DNA of 32,385 bases, taken from NCBI RefSeq assembly GCF_016862115.1, contig NZ_BOMI01000068.1, forward strand, positions 1 to 32,385, given 5' to 3'. Below the pieces are notes generated by a model. That model saw only the letters and a list, made by a program, of their open reading frames with translations. It did no database searches and had not been told where the DNA came from. Shown here piece after piece: positions 7,012 through 16,607 of the stretch. A program made the position numbers and the translations under genes. The stretch is from Paractinoplanes deccanensis (lineage in GTDB: Bacteria; Actinomycetota; Actinomycetes; Mycobacteriales; Micromonosporaceae). Each line of letters starts with the position of its first letter. Positions within the stretch are counted from its first letter, which is position 1.

Positions 7012-8448
7012 GTGAGTGCCGCTCTGCCCGTTCTGCGCAACTTCGTCGGTGGCGCCCACACCGATGCCGTTGACGGGGTCACCTCCGAGGTGATCGACCC
7101 CAGCACCGGGGAGGCGTACGCTCTCGCGCCGGTCTCCTCCGCGCGGGACGTCGACGCGGCGATGGCCGCCGCGGACAAGGGATTCGAGGTGTGGCGCGAC
7201 GCCACCCCGGCCGAGCGGCAGCGGGCGCTGCTGCGGATCGCCGACGCCGTCGAGGCCAGGGCCGGCGAGCTGATCGCCGCCGAGTGCCGCAACACCGGCA
7301 AGCCGGTCGAGGCCACCCGGCAGGAGGAGATCGGCCCGATGGTCGACGAGCTGCGCTTCTTCGCGGGCGCGGCGCGCAACCTGGAGGGCAAGTCCGCGGG
7401 CGAATATCTGCGCGACCACACGTCGTTCGTGCGGCGCGAGCCGATCGGCGTGTGCGCGCAGATCACCCCGTGGAACTACCCGATGGTGATGGCGGTGTGG
7501 AAGTTCGCGCCGGCGATCGCGGCCGGCAACGCGGTCGTGCTCAAGCCGTCGGACACCACGCCGGTGACCACCCTGCTGCTGGCCGAGATCGCCGCCGAGT
7601 TCCTGCCGCCGGGCGTGCTCAACGTGGTCTGCGGCGACCGGGACACCGGCCGCGCCGTGGTCGCCCACCCCACGCCGCAGCTCGTCTCGATCACCGGCTC
7701 CACCCGGGCCGGCATGGAGGTGGCGGTCTCGGCCGCGGCCGATCTCAAGCGCGCCCACCTCGAGCTGGGCGGCAAGGCCCCGGTCGTCGTCTTCGACGAC
7801 GCCGACATCGAGGCCACCGCCGCGGCGATCGCGGGCGCGGGCTACTTCAACGCCGGCCAGGACTGCACGGCGGCGACGCGCGTGCTCGTGCACGGGCGCA
7901 TCGCGGCCGACTTCACCGCGGCGCTGGCCCAAGCCGCCCGCGACACCAAGGTCGGCGCGCCCGACGACACCGACGCCTACTTCGGACCGGTCAACAACGC
8001 CGCCCAGCTCGCCCGGGTGCAGGGCTTCCTGGAGCGGGCGCCCGAGCACGCGCGGATCGAGGCCGGTGGCCACCGGATCGGCGAGCGCGGCTACTTCCTG
8101 GAGCCGACCGTCGTGTCCGGACTGCGGCAGCGCGACGAGATGATCCAGGACGAGGTCTTCGGCCCGGTCATCACCGTCCAGGAGTTCGACGACGAGGACA
8201 ACGCCGTCCGCTGGGCAAACGACGTGCGGTTCGGCCTGAGCGCCAGCGTCTGGACGCAGAACCACGGCCGGGCGATGCGTGTCTCGAGGCGCCTCGACTT
8301 CGGTGCCGTCTGGATCAACACCCATCTCCCGTTCGTCTCCGAGATGCCGCACGGCGGCTTCGGCCATTCGGGATACGGCAAAGACCTGTCGATGTACGGG
8401 TTCGAGGAGTACACCCGGATTAAGCACGTCATGAGCTACCTGGGCTGA
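7012..8448 (+). CDS. patD: gamma-aminobutyraldehyde dehydrogenase
   Basis: A 478-residue NAD(P)+-dependent aldehyde dehydrogenase, most similar in motif pattern to PatD/YdcW enzymes that oxidise 4-aminobutyraldehyde to GABA. Residues visible are TPWNYP at 152-157, GSTRAG near 229-234, general-base Glu251 in ELGGK, and catalytic Cys285 in NAGQDCTAATR, a sequence characteristic of this group. GTG 7012 was chosen because GGAGG lies 9 nt upstream and homologues begin near LPVLRNFVGG; the frame is open further upstream but looks non-coding. It is followed by potABCD-type genes on the same strand, fitting putrescine uptake and oxidation. Betaine aldehyde or another omega-aminoaldehyde is the main alternative substrate. 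Confidence 0.85.
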   Translation: MSAALPVLRNFVGGAHTDAVDGVTSEVIDPSTGEAYALAPVSSARDVDAAMAAADKGFEVWRDATPAERQRALLRIADAVEARAGELIAAECRNTGKPVEATRQEEIGPMVDELRFFAGAARNLEGKSAGEYLRDHTSFVRREPIGVCAQITPWNYPMVMAVWKFAPAIAAGNAVVLKPSDTTPVTTLLLAEIAAEFLPPGVLNVVCGDRDTGRAVVAHPTPQLVSITGSTRAGMEVAVSAAADLKRAHLELGGKAPVVVFDDADIEATAAAIAGAGYFNAGQDCTAATRVLVHGRIAADFTAALAQAARDTKVGAPDDTDAYFGPVNNAAQLARVQGFLERAPEHARIEAGGHRIGERGYFLEPTVVSGLRQRDEMIQDEVFGPVITVQEFDDEDNAVRWANDVRFGLSASVWTQNHGRAMRVSRRLDFGAVWINTHLPFVSEMPHGGFGHSGYGKDLSMYGFEEYTRIKHVMSYLG

Positions 8449-8491
8449 CTCCCCGTACCGCAAGCCCCACCCCACCGCGAAGAGGAACGCC

Positions 8492-9649
8492 ATGACCACC
8501 CCTCAGCACAGCGTGGCCCGTCCCAGGACGGCGCCGATCGCCGCCGGGCACCCGGCGATCGAGTTCGCCGGCGTGCACAAGAACTACCTGTCGCACGGCG
8601 AGACCGTCGCCGCGGTCAAGCGGACCGACCTGGCGATCGCCCAGGGTGAGTTCTTCTCGCTGCTCGGCCCCTCGGGCTGCGGCAAGACCACGACGATGCG
8701 CATGATCGCCGGGTTCGAGGAGCCGACCGCCGGCACGGTCTTCCTCGACGGCAAGGACGTCACGCACGTCTCGGCGAACAAGCGCGACGTGAACATGGTG
8801 TTCCAGTCGTACGCCCTCTTCCCGCACCTGAACACGTACCAGAACGTGGCCTTCGGCCTGGAGCGCAAGAAGGTGGGCAAGGACGAGATCAAGCGCCGGG
8901 TCGGCGAGATCCTCGAGATCGTCTCGCTGACCGGCATGGAGAAACGCTCGCCCAAGGAGATGTCCGGCGGTCAGCAGCAGCGGGTCGCGCTGGCCCGGGC
9001 GCTGGTCAACCGCCCGCGGGCGCTGCTGCTCGACGAGCCGCTCGGCGCCCTCGACCTCAAGCTGCGCCAGCAGATGCAGATCGAGCTCAAGCGCATCCAG
9101 CGCGAGGTCGGCATCACCTTCGTCTACGTCACCCACGACCAGGGTGAGGCGCTGACCATGTCGGACCGCATCGCGGTGATGAACGCGGGCGTCATCGAGC
9201 AGCTCGGCTCGCCGCGCGAGATCTACGAGAAGCCGGCCACGCGGTTCGTCGCCGGCTTTATCGGCACCTCGAACATCGTCGACGGCCGCGTCGAGCGTGT
9301 GGAGGGCGGGCTGGCCCTGCTCTCCTACACGGCGCAGGACCGGGTGGTCGTGCCGGTGCCGGGGTCGGTGCGCCCGGGGGAGAAGCTGGAGGTCTCGATC
9401 CGCCCCGAGAAGATCGACCTGCACCGCGGGGTGCCGCCCGTGACGGCGACCGGAGGCAGCGTGCTGTCGGGGACAGTGACGGAGGTCGTTTATCACGGAA
9501 CCTCAACGAATTACACCGTGGCGACGGCGGCCGGTGCGGATTTCACTGTCTTCGATCAAAATGCCTCCAACGCCGACGATCTTGCGGATCGTGGCGACCG
9601 CGTCTATCTGACCTGGGCCCCCCAGCACTCGTACATGATCGGAGTCTGA
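8492..9649 (+). CDS. potA: polyamine ABC transporter ATP-binding protein
   Basis: The 385-residue ATPase energises import across the inner membrane. It has Walker A GPSGCGKTT at 59-67, a Q-loop (FQSY around 104-107), signature SGGQQQR at 158-164, Walker B LLLDEPLGALD near 178-188, and the H-loop THDQ around 214-217. A C-terminal TOBE-like region follows from about residue 270. This layout is typical of the PotA/spermidine-putrescine subfamily. GAAGAGGAA lies about 5 nt before the ATG. It is followed after 1 nt by the binding-protein gene and then two permeases, giving a full import system downstream of patD. Confidence 0.92.
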   Translation: MTTPQHSVARPRTAPIAAGHPAIEFAGVHKNYLSHGETVAAVKRTDLAIAQGEFFSLLGPSGCGKTTTMRMIAGFEEPTAGTVFLDGKDVTHVSANKRDVNMVFQSYALFPHLNTYQNVAFGLERKKVGKDEIKRRVGEILEIVSLTGMEKRSPKEMSGGQQQRVALARALVNRPRALLLDEPLGALDLKLRQQMQIELKRIQREVGITFVYVTHDQGEALTMSDRIAVMNAGVIEQLGSPREIYEKPATRFVAGFIGTSNIVDGRVERVEGGLALLSYTAQDRVVVPVPGSVRPGEKLEVSIRPEKIDLHRGVPPVTATGGSVLSGTVTEVVYHGTSTNYTVATAAGADFTVFDQNASNADDLADRGDRVYLTWAPQHSYMIGV

Positions 9650-9650
9650 T

Positions 9651-10904
9651 ATGTCCGCGCCGAACTTTTCCGACCCCTCCCTTCTCCGCGGTCTGACCCA
9701 GCGGCGGTTCGGACGGCGTGACGCGCTGAAGCTCTCCGGTCTGGCCGCCACCGGCGCCGCCCTCGCCGCCTGTGGTGTGCAGGGCAAGGGCGCCTCCAAC
9801 TCGGCGAGCGCCGCGCCCGACGCCATCGCCCAGTTCTGGAACGGCAAGGCCAAGAACGGCAAGCTCAGCTTCGCGGGCTGGCCGCTCTACATGGACCCGA
9901 AGCAGCCCGAGCTCAAGCAGTTCACCGCCAAGACCGGCATCAAGGTGAACTACCAGGAGGTCATCCAGGAGATGGGTCCCTGGTTCGCCAAGGTGCAGCC
10001 GCAGCTGTCGGCGGGCCAGTCCATCGGCTACGACCTGATGGTCATCACCAACAGCTTCCAGTTCACCCAGTTCCGCGACTCCGGCTTCCTGGCGCCGCTC
10101 GACCTGGCCAAGCTGCCGAACTACACCAAGAACGCCGGCGACGCGTACAAGAAGGAAGCGTTCGACCCGGGCAACCAGTACAGCATCCCGTGGGCGTCCG
10201 GCATGACCGGCATCGCGTACGACCGATCGAAGACCAAGCGGGACATCACCAAGCTGTCGGACCTGTGGGACCCGGCCTTCAAGGGCAAGGTCGGCATGTT
10301 CTCCGACATCCAGGAGCTCGCCAACTTCGGCCTGCTGGCGGTCGGCGCCGACCCGGCCAAGTCCACCGCGGAGGACTGGGACAAGGCGGCGGCCAAGCTC
10401 AAGGAGCAGAAGGACAAGGACATCGTCCGCAAGTACTACGACCAGAGCTACGTCGACGCGCTGGGCAGCGGCGAGGTCTGGATCACCCAGGCGTGGTCGG
10501 GCGACATCTTCCAGAAGAACATCTCCGACGGCACCGACTTCCAGTTCGTGATCCCCGAGGAGGGCGGCACGATCTGGACCGACAACATGACCATCCCGAT
10601 CACGGCGGAGAACCCGGTCGACGCCCTCATGCTGATGGACTTCTTCTACGAGGTCCCGATCGCGGCGTCGCTGGCCAGCTACATCAACTACGTCTGCCCG
10701 GTGCCGGCCGCCCAGGCCCAGATGCGTGCCGACGCCGGCAAGCTCACCGGCGAGGACAAGGACGCGGCCCTCGCCGTCGCGAACAGCAAGCTCGTCTTCC
10801 CGACCGCCGCCGAGTACGCCAAGCTGCACTACTACGTGGCGTTCGAGTCGGTCTCCGAGCAGCAGAAGTTCCAGAAGACCTTCGAACCTATCGTGCTGGG
10901 ATGA
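9651..10904 (+). CDS. potD: polyamine ABC transporter substrate-binding lipoprotein
   Basis: The 417-residue extracytoplasmic solute-binding protein belongs to the PotD/PotF family. The N-terminus carries a twin-arginine signal (GRRDALKLSG, Arg22-Arg23) followed by a lipobox LAAC with Cys41, so it is predicted to be exported folded by Tat and anchored as a lipoprotein, common for actinobacterial PotD homologues. The mature part has the family's GWPLYMD, IPWASGMTGIAYD and GEVWITQAWSGD segments. It lies 1 nt after potA and 1 nt before potB. Putrescine or spermidine is the expected ligand from family and neighbours; the binding residues were not verified. Confidence 0.9.
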   Translation: MSAPNFSDPSLLRGLTQRRFGRRDALKLSGLAATGAALAACGVQGKGASNSASAAPDAIAQFWNGKAKNGKLSFAGWPLYMDPKQPELKQFTAKTGIKVNYQEVIQEMGPWFAKVQPQLSAGQSIGYDLMVITNSFQFTQFRDSGFLAPLDLAKLPNYTKNAGDAYKKEAFDPGNQYSIPWASGMTGIAYDRSKTKRDITKLSDLWDPAFKGKVGMFSDIQELANFGLLAVGADPAKSTAEDWDKAAAKLKEQKDKDIVRKYYDQSYVDALGSGEVWITQAWSGDIFQKNISDGTDFQFVIPEEGGTIWTDNMTIPITAENPVDALMLMDFFYEVPIAASLASYINYVCPVPAAQAQMRADAGKLTGEDKDAALAVANSKLVFPTAAEYAKLHYYVAFESVSEQQKFQKTFEPIVLG

Positions 10905-10905
10905 C

Positions 10906-11772
10906 ATGAAGAACCGCGTAAAACGACAGCTCGCGCCGTATCTGCTGGTTCTTCCCGGCGGCGTCTGGCTGTTGATCTTCTTCGCGGTGCCGATGATCAC
11001 GATGCTGTCGCTCTCCCTCCAGGAGGGCGACATCGTCAACGGCTACCGCTTCACCGGACACTGGCAGACCTATGTGGACGCGATCTCGGCGTACCAGACG
11101 CAGATCGTCCGATCGCTGATCTACGGCGCGATCACGACGATCATCCTGATCGCGCTGGCCTTCCCGGTCGCGTACTGGATCGCCTTCCACGGCGGCAAGC
11201 GCAAGTCGACGTACCTCTTCCTGCTGCTCCTGCCGTTCTTCGTCTCGTTCGTGCTGCGCACCATCTCGTGGCGGCAGATCCTCACCGACGAGGGGCCCGT
11301 GGTCAGCCCGCTCAAGAGCATCGGGCTCGTCGGCGACTCGTTCCACATCCTCGGCACGCCGGCGGCGGTGATCGGCGGCCTGGTCTACAACTTCCTGCCG
11401 TTCATGGTGCTGCCCATCTACGTGGCCCTGGAGCGGATCGACCCGCGCGTGGTCGAGGCATCCCGTGACCTGTACGCCGACCCGATCACCACGTTCCGCA
11501 AGGTGATCTTCCCGCTGGCGCTGCCGGGCGTGTTCGCCGGCGTGCTCATGACCTTCGTGCCGGCCAGCTCCGACTACGTCAACTCCGAGGTGCTCGGCAG
11601 TTCCGGCACCACGATGATCGGCCAGGTCATCCAGGCGCAGTACCTGGTCAACTCCGACTATCCGACGGCCTCGGCGCTCTCGTTCGTGCTGATGGCGGTG
11701 CTGCTGATCGGCGTCTTCACGTACGCCCGGATGCTCGGCACCGAGGACGTGATGAAGGTGGCCGCGCGATGA
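10906..11772 (+). CDS. potB: polyamine ABC transporter permease (PotB type)
   Basis: A 288-residue integral membrane permease of the binding-protein-dependent family. The N-terminal hydrophobic helix (about 10-32, LLVLPGGVWLLIFFAVPMI) and several later membrane segments are evident. The EAA loop that docks on the ATPase is visible as VEASRDLYADPITTFRKVIFPLALPG. The ATG lies 1 nt after the potD stop. The stop overlaps the potC start by 4 nt (ATGA), indicating translational coupling and stoichiometric production of the two permeases. Confidence 0.92.
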   Translation: MKNRVKRQLAPYLLVLPGGVWLLIFFAVPMITMLSLSLQEGDIVNGYRFTGHWQTYVDAISAYQTQIVRSLIYGAITTIILIALAFPVAYWIAFHGGKRKSTYLFLLLLPFFVSFVLRTISWRQILTDEGPVVSPLKSIGLVGDSFHILGTPAAVIGGLVYNFLPFMVLPIYVALERIDPRVVEASRDLYADPITTFRKVIFPLALPGVFAGVLMTFVPASSDYVNSEVLGSSGTTMIGQVIQAQYLVNSDYPTASALSFVLMAVLLIGVFTYARMLGTEDVMKVAAR

Positions 11773-12617
11773 CCGCATCGACCCTCGAACGGACCGCTCC
11801 CGCCGCCGAGCCGGCCGTCAAGCCGCGGCGGCGTCTCACCGGCGCGGGCTTCATGCGCGCGTACGTCTGGGTGATCATCGCCTGGCTCGTGCTGCCGATC
11901 GCCGTGATGATCCTGTTCGGCTTCAACGACACCCCCGGCCGCTACAACCAGTCCTGGGTCGGCTTCACGTTCAAGTGGTACGCGAGGCTGTTCGAGCTGT
12001 CCAACCTCACCCAGGCCCTGATCAACTCGCTGCTGATCGCGGTGGTGAGCAGCGTGCTCTCCGCCGCGCTGGGCACCGGCATCGGCTACGCGCTGGGCCG
12101 TTACCGCTTCCGCGGCGCCGGCTCGCTCAACCTGGTCATGTTCGCCACGATCTCCTCGCCCGAGCTGATCATGGGTGCCTCGCTGCTGACCCTCTTCGCC
12201 TCGCTGCAGGTGGGCCTCGGCGCGGTGACGATCACGATCGCCCACGTGATGTTCTCGATCTCCTTCGTGGCGACCGTGGTGCGGGCCCGGGTGATGACCC
12301 TGGACCGCTCGGTCGAGGAGGCGGCGGCCGACCTGGGCGCGACCCCGTGGGTCACGTTCTGGAAGGTGACGTTCCCGCTGATCCTGCCCGCCGTCTTCTC
12401 CGGTGTGCTGCTGGCGTTCGCCCTCTCGATCGACGACTTCATCGTCACCAACTTCACGGCGGGCACCACCGAGACGTTCCCGCTGTTCATCTGGGGCGCC
12501 ACCCGCATCGGCATCCCGCCGCAGGTGAACGTGATGGGCACCCTGATCTTCGCGGCCGGCGTGCTCTTCGCGGTGATCGCGAACGTGCGCTCGCGCAAGG
12601 CCACCAAAAAGGACTGA
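11769..12617 (+). CDS. potC: polyamine ABC transporter permease (PotC type)
   Basis: A 282-residue integral membrane permease that pairs with PotB to form the translocation channel. About six hydrophobic segments are visible, starting with VWVIIAWLVLPIAVMILFGF. The EAA loop reads EEAAADLGATPWVTFWKVTF. The SIDDFIVTNFTAG segment is typical of PotC. The start overlaps the potB stop. A strong hairpin 19 nt after the stop closes the transcription unit. Confidence 0.92.
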   Translation: MTASTLERTAPAAEPAVKPRRRLTGAGFMRAYVWVIIAWLVLPIAVMILFGFNDTPGRYNQSWVGFTFKWYARLFELSNLTQALINSLLIAVVSSVLSAALGTGIGYALGRYRFRGAGSLNLVMFATISSPELIMGASLLTLFASLQVGLGAVTITIAHVMFSISFVATVVRARVMTLDRSVEEAAADLGATPWVTFWKVTFPLILPAVFSGVLLAFALSIDDFIVTNFTAGTTETFPLFIWGATRIGIPPQVNVMGTLIFAAGVLFAVIANVRSRKATKKD

Positions 12618-12635
12618 CCGGGCCTCGGCCCCTGG

Positions 12636-12666
12636 GGGCGCCGCCGCTCGTCACGCGGCGGCGCCC
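12636..12666 (+). terminator. strong GC hairpin ending the pot operon
   Basis: GGGCGCCGCCGC (12636-12647) and GCGGCGGCGCCC (12655-12666) form a perfect 12-bp stem with a 7-nt loop, followed by TT but no long T run. In high-GC actinobacteria such hairpins commonly serve as terminators. It sits 19 nt after potC. Confidence 0.75.
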
Positions 12667-12674
12667 TTGGCCGC

Positions 12675-12859
12675 TGCGGAACCGGGCCGGTGACGCCTCG
12701 GTCATTGCGGGAGCGGGCCGGCGGTGGCGCCTGTGTCGTTGCGGGAGCGGGCCGGTGGCGTCTCGGTCATTGCGGGAGCGGGCCGGTGGCGGCGCCTGTG
12801 TCGTTGCGGGAGCGGGCCGGTGGCGGCGCCCGTCGCCTATGGGGGGAGCGGGCCGCCGG
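12675..12859. repeat. alternating 31/34-bp tandem repeat at the chrA 3' end
   Basis: Units begin at 12675, 12706, 12740, 12771 and 12805, with a degenerate sixth from 12841. Each begins TGCGGGAGCGGGCCGG or a close variant. Endings alternate between CTCGGTCAT (31 bp) and GCGCCTGTGTCGT (34 bp), so the true period is 65 bp: 12675-12739 is repeated as 12740-12804. The last copies run across the stop codon of chrA at 12837. No unique spacers are present. Confidence 0.88.
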
Positions 12860-14003
12860 CCAGGACGATCACGATGCCGGCGGCGGCCGCGGTCAGCAGG
12901 GTGAGGACCGGGCCGCGGCGCGCGGCCAGCAGCAGGACGGCGGCGCCGGCGAGGACGGCGAACTGCCATGCCCGGTCGAGGGTGAGGGCCAGGGGGACGG
13001 CGGAGCCGAGGATCGCGCCGATCGCGGCGGGGCCGGCGCCGTCGAGGAAGGCTCGCACTGTCCGGTTGCCGCGCAGGCGGTCGAAGCGGTCGGCGCCGAG
13101 CAGGATGAAGGCGAACGACGGGCTGAACGCGACGGCCGAGGCGAGCAGGCCGCCGCCGAGCCCCGCGGCGGCGTAGCCGACCACGGCGACCGTCTGCACC
13201 ACCGGGCCGGGCGTGATCTGGCCGAGCGCCACGGCGTTGAGGAACTGGGCGCCGGTCATCCAGTGGTAGTGGTCGACGGCGTCGGCGCGCATGAGCGGGA
13301 TGATGACGAACCCGCCACCGTACGACAGGGCGCCGACCTTGAGCGCGACCCAGGCGATCGAGAGGGCCACCCCGCCGCCGAGACCCGCGGCGGCGAGCAC
13401 CGGCAGCCCGAGCCTCGGCGAGCCGGCCGTGTCCCGGCCGACGGACCGCTGCGCGATCGCCTCCACGACGCCGCAGGCCACGAGCAGCAGCACGAGCCAC
13501 GGGCCGATCGTCGCGGCGGCGACCGCGCCCACGAGCAGGTAGGCCGTCCAGCGGACGCGGCTGCTGTGCTCGGGCGCGCGCCGCCACCCGGCCGGCATCA
13601 GGCTGGTGCCCGCCTGCACGGCCACGGCGGCCACCGCGGCGCCCGCCCCCGCCCCGGCGGCCTTGACCCACGTCGGCGGGTCACCGTGCAGGAAGAGCGC
13701 CGCCAGCGCCAGGATGACGATCAGTCCCGGCACGATGAACGCCAAGCCGCCGACCAGGGCGCCGGCGCGGCCCCGGACCCGCCAGGCGCAGAAGATCGCC
13801 AGCTGGGTGGAGGCCGGGCCGGGCAGCAGGTTGCACGCCGCGATGGCGTCCTCGAACTCGCGAGCGTCGAGCCACCTGCGGTCGTCGACGCAGAGCTTGC
13901 GCAGCAGCGCGATGTGCGCCGGCGGCCCGCCGAACCCCACGCAGCCGATGCGGCCCCACTCCTGGAGAACGGTGGCGAGCCCGGCCCGCGGCTGGTCGCT
14001 CAC
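12837..14003 (-). CDS. chrA: ChrA-type chromate efflux transporter
   Basis: A 388-residue, two-domain CHR-family membrane protein that exports chromate. The first CHR half has GCVGFGGPPAHIALL near 19-33 and LLPGPASTQLA. The second half repeats the pattern with LSYGGGFVIIPLM and ITPGPVVQTVAVVG. Multiple hydrophobic segments, about 10, are visible, and the length is normal for long-chain ChrA. The start is GTG at 14003, directly abutting the TGA of the VOC gene, so it is the last gene of a three-gene operon headed by an ArsR-ArsC fusion. Its 3' end runs into a minisatellite. Confidence 0.9.
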   Translation of the reverse strand: MSDQPRAGLATVLQEWGRIGCVGFGGPPAHIALLRKLCVDDRRWLDAREFEDAIAACNLLPGPASTQLAIFCAWRVRGRAGALVGGLAFIVPGLIVILALAALFLHGDPPTWVKAAGAGAGAAVAAVAVQAGTSLMPAGWRRAPEHSSRVRWTAYLLVGAVAAATIGPWLVLLLVACGVVEAIAQRSVGRDTAGSPRLGLPVLAAAGLGGGVALSIAWVALKVGALSYGGGFVIIPLMRADAVDHYHWMTGAQFLNAVALGQITPGPVVQTVAVVGYAAAGLGGGLLASAVAFSPSFAFILLGADRFDRLRGNRTVRAFLDGAGPAAIGAILGSAVPLALTLDRAWQFAVLAGAAVLLLAARRGPVLTLLTAAAAGIVIVLAGGPLPP

Positions 14004-14387
14004 TCAGGCTCCGGCCGGCTGGAACAGCTCTACGGGGTTGCCGGCCGGGTCGTCGAGGACGATCTGCCGGCCGCCGGGCCCGCTGACCACGTCGCTGCGG
14101 AACGTGACTCCCTCCGACCGGAGCCGGGCGACCTCGGCGTCGATGTCGTCGACGAGCAGGTGGATCCGGTTCCAGCCGCCCGGCGCGGGCGTGCGCCCGT
14201 CGGGCATGGGACGGCCGGCCGAGCTGGACGGCCCGGACAGCAGCAGCCGCAGGTTGCCCCGGAGCACGTCGGCGAAGGCCGGCGGGTACGAGGTGTTGAC
14301 CGTGAAGCCGAGATGCCCGGTGTAGAAGTCGATCGCGTTCTGGACGTCGTCCACGAGATAGCGCACGTGCACGGTGCTGTCGTTCAT
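14004..14387 (-). CDS. VOC (glyoxalase/bleomycin-resistance fold) protein
   Basis: A 127-residue single vicinal-oxygen-chelate domain protein with two beta-alpha-beta-beta-beta modules. Candidate metal or substrate ligands are the His in VHVRYLVDDV near the start, the His in WNRIHLLVDD mid-chain and the Glu in GNPVELFQP at the end. It lacks the vicinal Cys pair expected of ArsI C-As lyases, so an organoarsenical lyase role is unlikely. The ATG overlaps the ArsR-ArsC stop (ATGA), and the stop abuts chrA. Members bind or modify antibiotics, toxic aldehydes or unknown small molecules; the function here is open. Confidence 0.82.
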   Translation of the reverse strand: MNDSTVHVRYLVDDVQNAIDFYTGHLGFTVNTSYPPAFADVLRGNLRLLLSGPSSSAGRPMPDGRTPAPGGWNRIHLLVDDIDAEVARLRSEGVTFRSDVVSGPGGRQIVLDDPAGNPVELFQPAGA

Positions 14388-15130
14388 GACGCCTCCTCCA
14401 ACGGTGTCGAGGAAAGGGTGTGCAGCAGGAAGCCGACGCGCTCGGCGATCTCGTCCGCGACCGCGTCGAAGGCGGGCCGGCCGGCGGGATCGGCGGCCGG
14501 GTCGGGGATGCTCCAGTGCGCCGGGTCGGGGTGACCCGGGAACTCCGGGCACACCTCCCGGACGCGGTCGCACAGGGTGATGACGCGATCGAAGTGCTCC
14601 GTCGCGTACACCTCGAGGTTCTTGGAGAGGGCCGTGCTCAGGTCGAGACCTCGCGTGGCCATGGCCGCGACGGCGCAGGGGTGGATCGGCTTGGGGTGAC
14701 TGCCGGCGCTGAACGCCTCGACGCGGCCGCCGGACCGGGCGCGCAGGAACGCCTCGGCCATCTGCGAGCGGGAGCTGTTGCCGGTGCAGAGGAACAGGAC
14801 CCGGGCGGCGGCGGGCTCCGGCGCGGGCGGGGGAGCGACCCGGAGACCGGGATGCAGCGCCCCGCCGGCCGCCGTCAGCAGGCTCCCGCAGCGTGTGAGA
14901 TCGAGCCGGTAGTAGATGTCCCGCCCGTCGGCCGAGCTGCGCCGGGTGCGGACCAGCTCGGCCTTGCGGAGCAGGCCCAGGTGGTACGAGACGAGGTTCT
15001 GCCGCTCGTCCACCAGCTCGGTCAGCTCGTGCACCTGGCGGTCGCTGCGCGCGAGCTCGCCGAGGAGCCGCCACCGCAGCGGATGGGCGGCGGCTCGCAG
15101 GAAGGCCGGGAGGTCGCTTCGCTGGCCCAT
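14384..15130 (-). CDS. ArsR-type HTH fused to arsenate-reductase-like (LMW phosphatase fold) domain
   Basis: A 248-residue fusion. Residues 1-95 form a winged helix of the ArsR type (LRWRLLGELARSDRQVHELTELV, then LVSYHLGLLRKAELV). After a Pro/Ala linker, 110-240 is an ArsC/low-molecular-weight phosphatase domain with the CX5R loop at Cys115-Arg121 (CTGNSSR). Cys187 and Cys194 are spaced seven apart, like the resolving cysteines of thioredoxin-linked ArsC, and Asp210 is in a DP motif. The HTH lacks the classical CVCDL metal site in helix 3, so it may sense another ligand or use other cysteines. Such fusions are known in actinobacteria. It heads an operon with a VOC gene and chrA, and no ArsB/Acr3 pump is present. 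Confidence 0.87.
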   Translation of the reverse strand: MGQRSDLPAFLRAAAHPLRWRLLGELARSDRQVHELTELVDERQNLVSYHLGLLRKAELVRTRRSSADGRDIYYRLDLTRCGSLLTAAGGALHPGLRVAPPPAPEPAAARVLFLCTGNSSRSQMAEAFLRARSGGRVEAFSAGSHPKPIHPCAVAAMATRGLDLSTALSKNLEVYATEHFDRVITLCDRVREVCPEFPGHPDPAHWSIPDPAADPAGRPAFDAVADEIAERVGFLLHTLSSTPLEEAS

Positions 15131-15136
15131 GGGCTC

Positions 15137-15165
15137 AACTTACATCAAACGAATTTGATGCAAAA
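15137..15165 (-). promoter_or_regulatory. promoter of the arsRC-VOC-chrA operon, probably leaderless
   Basis: On the minus strand TAAGTT (15137-15142) lies 6 nt before the ATG at 15130. Upstream is TTTTGC (15160-15165) at a 17-nt spacing, or TTGCAT (15158-15163) at 15 nt. The tight -10-to-ATG distance suggests a leaderless transcript. The operator palindrome fills the spacer. Confidence 0.5.
15143..15160. promoter_or_regulatory. ArsR-family operator palindrome
   Basis: CATCAAA (15143-15149), four bases, then TTTGATG (15154-15160) form a perfect 7-bp inverted repeat. It resembles the ATCAA-N6-TTGAT sites of ArsR/SmtB repressors. It lies between the -35 and -10 elements of the promoter for the HTH-ArsC gene, the expected place for autorepression. 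Confidence 0.7.
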
Positions 15166-15182
15166 GCCGGGCGTGGATCGGC

Positions 15183-16607
<1,425 letters not shown>

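Noticed and set aside
14004..14387. ArsI-type organoarsenical C-As lyase
   Set aside because: The VOC protein lacks the vicinal cysteine pair required for that activity, although it sits next to an ArsC-like domain.
12837..15130. Mobile element carrying the resistance operon
   Set aside because: No transposase, integrase, terminal inverted repeats or target duplication could be seen at either end, so only the positional suggestion of insertion is kept.
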